NCBI GenBank assembly: GCA_002346525.1
Contig: DDZY01000227.1
Span: 15,009-34,105, forward strand
DNA: 19,097 nt
Direction of reading: 5' to 3'
Origin: Proteobacteria bacterium UBA2996
Lineage (GTDB): Bacteria > Pseudomonadota > Gammaproteobacteria > Arenicellales > UBA868
The translations under genes and the position numbers were made by a program. Below, one piece after another: positions 14,521-19,097 of this stretch. Under the pieces are notes generated by a model. The model was given only the letters and a program-made list of their open reading frames with translations, had not been told where the DNA came from and searched no databases. Within the stretch, counting starts at the first letter, position 1, and each line of letters starts with the position of its first letter.

Positions 14521-15915
14521 TCAGTCTATGTCGAGTTCTTTCAGTTTGCGGGTGAGGGTATTGCGACCCCATCCAATCCAGCGGGCAGCCTCCTGTTTGC
14601 GGCCTCGGGTAAACCCAAGCGCCGTTCGCAGAAGGACTCGCTCAAAGTCCGGGCCGAATTCGGAAAGCACACCCTTTTGACCCAGCGCAAAACGCTCAGC
14701 AGCCGCCTGCTCCAGAAGGCGCTGCCAGGTTTGCGCTGACTCCACCCCGGCTGAGTGAGCGTTGACGTCAGGCGGCAGGTCCCCGGCAGTCACCGTCGCA
14801 CCCGGCGCCAGCACAGTAAGGCGCCTGCAGAGATTCTCAAGCTCTCGGACATTTCCGGGCCAGGCCGCCTCGCAGAGCAACTGCATGGTAGCCTCATCGA
14901 GTCGCTTGGGCTCAACATCCAGCTCAATTGCCGCCTGATGAAGAAATTTCTCAGCCAGGGCGGGAATGTCGTCCCGACGTTCACGCAGCGGTGGGAGCGC
15001 AATCCCAATCACGTTGAGCCGATGAAAGAGATCTTCGCGAAACCGCCCTTCTGAGACCCGGCTCACGAGATCCTGGTTAGTCGCCGCGATAACCCGCACA
15101 TCCGCGGTCAATTCCTGATGGCCGCCGACACGGAAAAACGTACCGTCAGACAGCACTCTGAGTAACCGCGTCTGCAACTCAAGCGGCATATCGCCAATTT
15201 CGTCGAGAAACAGCGTACCGCCTGCGGCCTGCTCAAAGCGACCGCGGCGCTGATCCTGTGCGCCGGTAAAGGCACCCTTTTCGTGGCCGAAGAGTTCCGA
15301 CTCCAGAAGATCAGCCGGAATGGCAGCGGTGTTTATCGCCACAAAGGGCTTCGTCGCACGCAGACTGTTACGGTAGATCGCGCGGGCAACCAGCTCCTTA
15401 CCCGTTCCCGACTCACCCGAGATCAACACATTCATCTGGGAGCCCGACAATCGGCCGATGACTCGAAAGACGGTCTGCATGGCGGGAGCCGCGCCTATCA
15501 TCTCGCTGTCCTTCTCGTCAGCAGCAGCACGCACTGCGCCTTGCGCTTTTTTCTGAAGCGCTCGGCCCACCAGTGCCACGACCTCGTCCAAGTCAAAAGG
15601 CTTGGGAAGATACTCAAATGCCCCGCCCTGGTAAGCCGACACCGCACTGTCGAGATCGGAGAACGCGGTCATCACAATCACAGGGAGGTCCGGCGTATCC
15701 TTGCCCAGCACATCGAGCAATTCCAGTCCGCTGGTGCCAGGCATACGAATATCGGTCACGATGACGTCCGGCTGTTCACGTTCGACGCGCTTCAGGACAT
15801 CGTCGGCGTTGTCGAAAAGTGTAACGGCAAACTCCGCATTAGACAGTGCTTTCTCCAGCACCCAACGGATCGAGGCATCATCATCAACTACCCAGACGGA
15901 GGATCTGCGCGTCAT
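14521..15915 (-). CDS. ntrC: Nitrogen regulation response regulator NtrC
   Basis: The 464-residue protein has the three NtrC domains. The receiver domain (1-120) has phospho-acceptor Asp55 (VTDIRMPG), acidic DDD near 11-13 and Lys105. The AAA+ domain contains Walker A GESGTGKE (167-174), the sigma-54-contact loop GAFTGA (214-219) and Walker B LFLDEIGD. A C-terminal Fis-type helix-turn-helix (about 435-464) ends in GRNTLTRKLKEL. Phosphorylated NtrC binds TGCAC-N7-GTGCA sites and activates sigma-54 promoters under nitrogen limitation. Its ATG overlaps the ntrB stop by four bases (15912-15915), indicating coupled translation. Three sites of its own type occur in this locus. Confidence 0.97.
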   Translation of the reverse strand: MTRRSSVWVVDDDASIRWVLEKALSNAEFAVTLFDNADDVLKRVEREQPDVIVTDIRMPGTSGLELLDVLGKDTPDLPVIVMTAFSDLDSAVSAYQGGAFEYLPKPFDLDEVVALVGRALQKKAQGAVRAAADEKDSEMIGAAPAMQTVFRVIGRLSGSQMNVLISGESGTGKELVARAIYRNSLRATKPFVAINTAAIPADLLESELFGHEKGAFTGAQDQRRGRFEQAAGGTLFLDEIGDMPLELQTRLLRVLSDGTFFRVGGHQELTADVRVIAATNQDLVSRVSEGRFREDLFHRLNVIGIALPPLRERRDDIPALAEKFLHQAAIELDVEPKRLDEATMQLLCEAAWPGNVRELENLCRRLTVLAPGATVTAGDLPPDVNAHSAGVESAQTWQRLLEQAAAERFALGQKGVLSEFGPDFERVLLRTALGFTRGRKQEAARWIGWGRNTLTRKLKELDID

Positions 15916-16979
15916 GTCTTCGCCCCCACCGGCAGCAACAGGGTGAACGCGGTCTCACCCGGCTGACTGGTACATGCAATCAGGCCCCCATGGCGAGAGA
16001 TGATCTCCTGTGTGAGAGCGAGGCCCAAACCCGTCCCATCCGGGCGTCCGGTCACCATGGGAAAGAAAATCCGCTCCTTTAAACTCGGGTCGATACCAGG
16101 TCCGTTATCCGTAATAGAGGCCTCAACAGCCAAGCGGTGACGGGCGTGATGAATCGTACATTGACGGCGGACACGGGTTCGCAAACGAATACACCCCCTC
16201 CCCTCCATTGCCTGCACGGCGTTGCGCACCACATTCAAAACCGCCTGGGTCATCTGGGCGTGATCGCCGAGAATATCCGGGATGCTGGGGTCATAGTCCC
16301 GGTCGAATTCCAGGCCTTCGGGTGTTTCTACCTGCGTCAGTTTTCGCACATGCTCGAGAACCGAGTGCAAATTGAAGGATTCGCGTTGACTTGCGCCATA
16401 GCCTCCGGTCAGTCGGTCGACAAGACCATTCAACCGATCGGTCTCATGAGTGATGATCCGGGTGTACTCCCGCAAATCCTTGTCACTCAACTCAGCGTCG
16501 AGCAGCTGTGCCGCGCCACGAATACCCCCGAGCGGATTCTTGATCTCGTGGGCGAGTGCACGGGCCACCTGACTGAACGCACCCTGGCTCTCGTGCAGGG
16601 TGGTCTCTCGTGTCATCCGGGCAAGCTGGTCAACCGGGCTGAGTTCAACAATCATGCAGGGGCCATCGGTTCCGTAATCGATGGGTGAGACGGTACAGTC
16701 CACGGTGACGCCTTCGGCCTGCATCGGACCTTGAAGCGCTTCCTCCCGTAGCGTCGTGGTTGCGCCTTCCTCAGCTGCGATCAATGCGCCCTGCAGGGTC
16801 ATCCCCATCGGCAACAGGTCGAGCACATCCCGGCCAAAACCTCGTTGTGTACTGGTGTCGAGAAGTCCCTCTGCTGCCGGATTCATAAAAATCACCCGCC
16901 TGTCGGCGCCCACCAAAATTACTGCCGCCTTAAGTCCATCGAGAACTGCACGGCTGACGTCCGCCTGTGAATACTTCAT
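15912..16979 (-). CDS. ntrB: Nitrogen regulation sensor kinase NtrB
   Basis: The proposed protein from ATG 16979 has 355 residues, starting MKYSQADVSRAVLDGL. A PAS domain (residues about 10-110; IFMNPAAEGLLD) is followed by the HisKA segment with phospho-acceptor His144 (ALAHEIKNPLGG), then N-box NVVRNAVQAM, G1 DNGPGI and G2 GTGLGLAL. NtrB is a cytoplasmic kinase/phosphatase for NtrC, controlled by PII. The frame remains open upstream to a TTG at 17039, but those 20 codons overlap a sigma-70-like promoter and a perfect NtrC operator and do not resemble the family, so the internal ATG is preferred. An ATG at 17009 is a further alternative. No strong Shine-Dalgarno sequence supports any of them. 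Confidence 0.93.
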   Translation of the reverse strand: MKYSQADVSRAVLDGLKAAVILVGADRRVIFMNPAAEGLLDTSTQRGFGRDVLDLLPMGMTLQGALIAAEEGATTTLREEALQGPMQAEGVTVDCTVSPIDYGTDGPCMIVELSPVDQLARMTRETTLHESQGAFSQVARALAHEIKNPLGGIRGAAQLLDAELSDKDLREYTRIITHETDRLNGLVDRLTGGYGASQRESFNLHSVLEHVRKLTQVETPEGLEFDRDYDPSIPDILGDHAQMTQAVLNVVRNAVQAMEGRGCIRLRTRVRRQCTIHHARHRLAVEASITDNGPGIDPSLKERIFFPMVTGRPDGTGLGLALTQEIISRHGGLIACTSQPGETAFTLLLPVGAKT

Positions 16980-16991
16980 CTGAAAAACATT

Positions 16992-17008
16992 TGCACCATA
17001 GTGGTGCA
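16992..17008 (-). promoter_or_regulatory. NtrC operator between glnA and ntrB
   Basis: The sequence TGCACCATAGTGGTGCA is a full 17-base match to the NtrC consensus TGCACYA-N3-TGGTGCA, with seven-base perfect arms. It lies just downstream of the candidate ntrB promoter -10 box, so bound NtrC should repress ntrBC, as at the glnL promoter of E. coli. Confidence 0.9.
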
Positions 17009-17009
17009 T

Positions 17010-17039
17010 AATATCCCAAGGGGAGCGGGTACTTGTCAA
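17010..17039 (-). promoter_or_regulatory. Candidate sigma-70 promoter of ntrBC
   Basis: On the minus strand a perfect TTGACA -35 box (17039-17034) is followed after 18 bases by GATATT (17015-17010); TATTAT two bases further on is an alternative -10. Start of transcription would be near 17003, inside the NtrC operator. Position and arrangement parallel the NtrC-repressed promoter for ntrBC in enteric bacteria. Confidence 0.65.
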
Positions 17040-17055
17040 ACACCCGCTTTAGGGC

Positions 17056-18465
17056 CTAAACGCTGTAGTACATATCAAACTCAGCCGGGTGAGTGGCCAT
17101 CCGCAACCGCTGGACCTGCTCCATCTTAAGATCAATGTAGCCATCGATCATGTCATCACTCATGACGCCCCCGACCTTCAGGAACTCCCGGTCTGCGTCC
17201 AATGCGTCGAGCGCCTGATCCAAAGAACGCGCGACCGTGGCGATCTCTTTTGCTTCTTCCGGCGGCAGATCGTAAAGGTCTTTGTCCATGGGGCCACCGG
17301 GATGAATACGGTTCTGAATACCGTCAAGGCCGGCCAGGAGCATCGCGGAAAACGCGAGGTAGGGATTGGCAGTCGGATCGGGGAAACGCACCTCAATGCG
17401 CCGCGCTTTTGGATTGCTGACATACGGGATGCGGCAGGACGCTGAGCGGTTCCTTGCCGAGTAAGCCAGCATGACGGGCGCCTCAAAACCCGGCACCAGA
17501 CGCTTATAACTGTTGGTACTGGCATTGGTGAACGCGTTCAACGTGCGGGCATGCTTGAAGATTCCCCCGATGTAGTAAAGGGCGGTTTCACTGAGACCGC
17601 CATATTCATCACCGGCGAAGGTGTTATCTCCGCCTTTGAAGATCGACTGGTGGACATGCATGCCGCTGCCGTTGTCTCCGACCAGGGGCTTGGGCATGAA
17701 CGTCGCCGTTAAGCCATGCGCATGGGCCACATTGTGCACGCAGTATTTGTAAATCTGCGTTTGATCGGCTTTGGATACCAAGGTATCAAAGCGCACGCCG
17801 ATCTCGCCCTGGCCTGCGGTCCCTACCTCGTGGTGGTGTACTTCTACGCCGAGGCCCATATCCTGCATAGCAAGACACATGCTTGAGCGGACATCCTGCA
17901 GGGAGTCCACCGGCGGCACCGGGAAGTATCCCCCCTTGACCCCCGGACGGTGGCCGATGTTGCCGTCTTCGTAATCCTTATCGGAACTCCACGCCGCTTC
18001 GACCGACTCGATATGGTAGGCCGCGCCGGACATCTCGTTTGTCCAGCGTACGGAATCAAAGACAAAGAACTCAGCTTCCGGCCCAAAGTAAGCCGAATCA
18101 CCTGCCCCGGTCGACTTGAGGTAGGCTTCAGCTCGTTTGGCGATGGAACGGGGATCCCGGTCATAGCCCTGCATGGTCGCCGGTTCGATCACATCACAGC
18201 GCAGCAGTATCGTCGTATCCTGCATGAAGGGATCGATCACAGCCGTATCCGGGTCAGGCATCAGAATCATGTCCGATTCGTTGATGCCTTTCCATCCGGC
18301 AATAGAGGACCCATCAAACATCTTACCCTCTTCAAACAATTCCCCATCAATTACCGACGCTGGTACGGAGACATGCTGCTCCTTGCCGTGCGTGTCGGTG
18401 AATCGAAAATCGACAAACTTTGCTTTGCTGTCATTGATCAGTTTCAGCGCGTCTTCTGCTGACAT
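17056..18465 (-). CDS. glnA: Glutamine synthetase type I
   Basis: The 469-residue protein has the same length as E. coli GlnA. It begins with SAEDALKLINDSKAKFVDFRF, has the metal and ATP motifs GPEAEFFVFD (128-137), VEVHHHEVGTAGQGE (208-221) and NGSGMHVHQS (265-274), and RLVPGFEAP (322-330). Tyr398 in DKDLYDLPPEE is the adenylylation site, so activity should be controlled by GlnE. It forms dodecamers that make glutamine from glutamate, ammonia and ATP. AGAGGA lies eight bases before the ATG. Upstream are a sigma-54 promoter and two NtrC sites. The ntrB gene follows with a 76-base gap holding a second promoter; no clear terminator separates them, only a short TTTAGG-C-CCTAAA palindrome at the stop codon. 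Confidence 0.98.
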   Translation of the reverse strand: MSAEDALKLINDSKAKFVDFRFTDTHGKEQHVSVPASVIDGELFEEGKMFDGSSIAGWKGINESDMILMPDPDTAVIDPFMQDTTILLRCDVIEPATMQGYDRDPRSIAKRAEAYLKSTGAGDSAYFGPEAEFFVFDSVRWTNEMSGAAYHIESVEAAWSSDKDYEDGNIGHRPGVKGGYFPVPPVDSLQDVRSSMCLAMQDMGLGVEVHHHEVGTAGQGEIGVRFDTLVSKADQTQIYKYCVHNVAHAHGLTATFMPKPLVGDNGSGMHVHQSIFKGGDNTFAGDEYGGLSETALYYIGGIFKHARTLNAFTNASTNSYKRLVPGFEAPVMLAYSARNRSASCRIPYVSNPKARRIEVRFPDPTANPYLAFSAMLLAGLDGIQNRIHPGGPMDKDLYDLPPEEAKEIATVARSLDQALDALDADREFLKVGGVMSDDMIDGYIDLKMEQVQRLRMATHPAEFDMYYSV

Positions 18466-18560
18466 GGCTTTTTCCTCTACGGTGGACGCGAAGACCGCCC
18501 CCGGACAGTCTCCGGTTGCACTCTTCGCAAAGATTCATTAAACCCAGTCTCTTTTACCAA

Positions 18561-18575
18561 GCAAGTTCCGTGCCA
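18561..18575 (-). promoter_or_regulatory. Sigma-54 promoter of glnA
   Basis: On the minus strand TGGCAC (18575-18570), five bases, then TTGC (18564-18561) match the sigma-54 consensus at both the -24 GG and -12 GC elements. Transcription would start near 18550, leaving a leader of about 85 bases. It is the counterpart of E. coli glnAp2. Confidence 0.92.
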
Positions 18576-18615
18576 ACTGAAATAAGCGGCAAAACTACGA
18601 CCTATCCGGAATTAT

Positions 18616-18632
18616 TGCACGTTTTTTGTGCA
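18616..18632 (-). promoter_or_regulatory. NtrC enhancer site 1 upstream of glnA
   Basis: TGCACGTTTTTTGTGCA fits TGCAC-N7-GTGCA. Its centre is about 74 bases before the predicted sigma-54 start, and 30 bases (three helical turns) from the second site, favourable for cooperative NtrC binding. Confidence 0.85.
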
Positions 18633-18645
18633 GATAACGAAAAAA

Positions 18646-18662
18646 TGCACTATATCAGTGCA
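18646..18662 (-). promoter_or_regulatory. NtrC enhancer site 2 upstream of glnA
   Basis: TGCACTATATCAGTGCA is a 17-base match to TGCAC-N7-GTGCA, with its centre about 104 bases upstream of the predicted glnA start. It forms a same-face pair with the site at 18616-18632. Confidence 0.88.
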
Positions 18663-18941
18663 TCTATACCCGCCAATAGTTAGTCTTTGGAAAATCCGTG
18701 GGATTAACGATGTCGGCCTGGAGATACTGTGGTGTCGTTCAATTCGGGCTTACCTTTGGCTCGCGCGGGAGAACCCTACCGCGTATCCCTAAAACAAGGC
18801 GGCTACCCTCGATCCGATAAACCACAATCGATCCAGAGGGCGGCTGGGCTTTCGCCCCGAAAAACAAAACCTCGTTGCAAAACGACGCCTTCTTGAGCCG
18901 CCAAACGTATCCACTGAAATAAAGCGCTTTAGGCGCACCGG
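18663..18941. other. Spacer between glnA enhancer and glyQ promoter
   Basis: About 280 bases without a convincing gene. A 36-codon plus-strand frame (18709-18819) has no family features. The left part has short inverted repeats, including CGCGG/CCGCG at 18764-18768 and 18779-18783. The right part (18798-18902) can fold into a closed multi-hairpin structure, listed separately. No CRISPR repeat or mobile-element end was seen. Confidence 0.6.
18798..18902. ncRNA. Candidate structured RNA, strand undetermined
   Basis: A perfect 7-base-pair helix (GGCGGCT 18798-18804 with AGCCGCC 18896-18902) encloses three hairpins. The first pairs 18806-18818 with 18827-18840 (12 base pairs, two small bulges, loop AAACCACA). 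The second is GGGC-TTTC-GCCC at 18846-18857, which on the minus strand has a GAAA tetraloop. The third is TCGTT-GCAA-AACGA at 18872-18885, with a GCAA tetraloop on the plus strand. The layout is cloverleaf-like but is not a tRNA: there is no T-arm consensus. A second copy of GGCGGCT (18839-18845) could compete for the closing strand. It could be a small RNA or a long glyQ leader. No known family was recognised. Confidence 0.35.
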
Positions 18942-18947
18942 TATAAT
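18942..18947 (+). promoter_or_regulatory. Candidate -10 box for glyQ
   Basis: A perfect TATAAT lies 37 bases before the glyQ start. No good -35 box is found at 16-18 bases; CTGAAA at 18914-18919 is too distant. The predicted start near 18954 would give a leader of about 30 bases and exclude the structured region from the glyQ transcript. Confidence 0.45.
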
Positions 18948-18984
18948 CCGTTTATTCCACTGGAGTGACGTCGGGAACCAAATA

Positions 18985-19097
18985 GTGCATTTTCAGGATT
19001 TGATCCTGCGCCTCCAGGCGTACTGGGCGGACCAGGGCTGTGTGGTGCTTGAGCCTTATGACATGGAAGTCGGTGCGGGCACCTTCCATACGGCGAC
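18985..19097 (+). CDS. glyQ: Glycyl-tRNA synthetase alpha subunit, N-terminal part, cut by window edge
   Basis: The plus-strand frame from a GTG at 18985 reads HFQDLILRLQAYWADQGCVV followed by LEPYDMEVGAGTFHTA, which is the very conserved N-terminus of GlyQ. GlyQ with GlyS forms the alpha2beta2 enzyme that charges tRNA-Gly; GlyQ holds the class II catalytic core. In related proteins resemblance begins at the FQDLI segment, which makes the GTG reasonable; the frame stays open further upstream without a better start. GGAG lies rather far away (18962-18965) and GGGA is nearer (18973-18976), so the ribosome site is weak. The gene is divergent from glnA across a 519-base gap and runs off the right edge; glyS would be expected next. 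Confidence 0.93.
   Translation, partial: MHFQDLILRLQAYWADQGCVVLEPYDMEVGAGTFHTA

Noticed and set aside
15283..15966. 227-codon plus-strand frame antisense to ntrC
   Set aside because: Fully covered by the well-supported ntrC and ntrB genes; no domain in the antisense product.
18798..18902. tRNA gene, because of a 7-base-pair closing helix with three hairpins
   Set aside because: No T-arm consensus, hairpin sizes do not fit D, anticodon and T arms, and the length exceeds a normal tRNA.
1..19097. CRISPR arrays, insertion sequences, prophage or toxin-antitoxin modules
   Set aside because: No regularly spaced repeats, transposase or integrase motifs, terminal inverted repeats or phage genes were seen on either strand.

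Overview
The window reads as part of a proteobacterial chromosome, most likely a gammaproteobacterium from a marine or other aquatic setting. The evidence is a glnA-ntrB-ntrC locus with canonical NtrC and sigma-54 sites, a separate-subunit glycyl-tRNA synthetase (glyQ), a class I purE with purK, and catabolic genes of a kind common in aquatic proteobacteria. No species can be named from this sequence. Every recognisable gene is on the minus strand except glyQ at the right end.

Region 1-3400 is an accessory stretch, visibly richer in A+T than the rest, with small genes and long spacers. Reading leftwards it holds a Cys-rich lipoprotein, an NTF2-like protein, a small two-helix membrane protein, an ATC-hydrolase-family gene broken by a -1 frameshift, an EamA/DMT permease and the start of an endonuclease/exonuclease/phosphatase-family protein that runs off the window. 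A 424-base spacer (225-648) contains a micro-ORF with a strong Shine-Dalgarno sequence inside a possible two-state hairpin.

Region 3420-10513 looks like a catabolic cluster. In transcription order it has a dimethylglycine/sarcosine dehydrogenase-type FAD and folate enzyme, a glutathione S-transferase, a GpdQ-like phosphodiesterase, a PhnZ/TmpB-like HD-domain oxygenase, an MttB-family methyltransferase without pyrrolysine, a small cupin and a GlpE-type rhodanese. The family roles suggest stepwise demethylation of glycine betaine or a related quaternary amine, possibly released from a phosphodiester or phosphonate precursor. This is inference: no corrinoid protein, no second methyltransferase and no TmpA-type hydroxylase is visible here.

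Region 10548-14407 holds purK-purE (4-base overlap), a Tat-exported PhoX/DUF839-like protein and a short-chain dehydrogenase. purE ends only 34 bases before the dehydrogenase of the catabolic cluster, so purine synthesis and one-carbon release may share a transcript.

Region 14521-18984 is the nitrogen-control locus. glnA is preceded by an excellent sigma-54 promoter and two NtrC sites 30 bases apart. A third, perfect NtrC palindrome lies between glnA and ntrB on a sigma-70-like promoter, which matches the autorepressed ntrBC promoter known from enteric bacteria. Between the glnA enhancer and glyQ lies an unannotated sequence able to fold into a closed multi-hairpin RNA, the best candidate here for an undescribed element.
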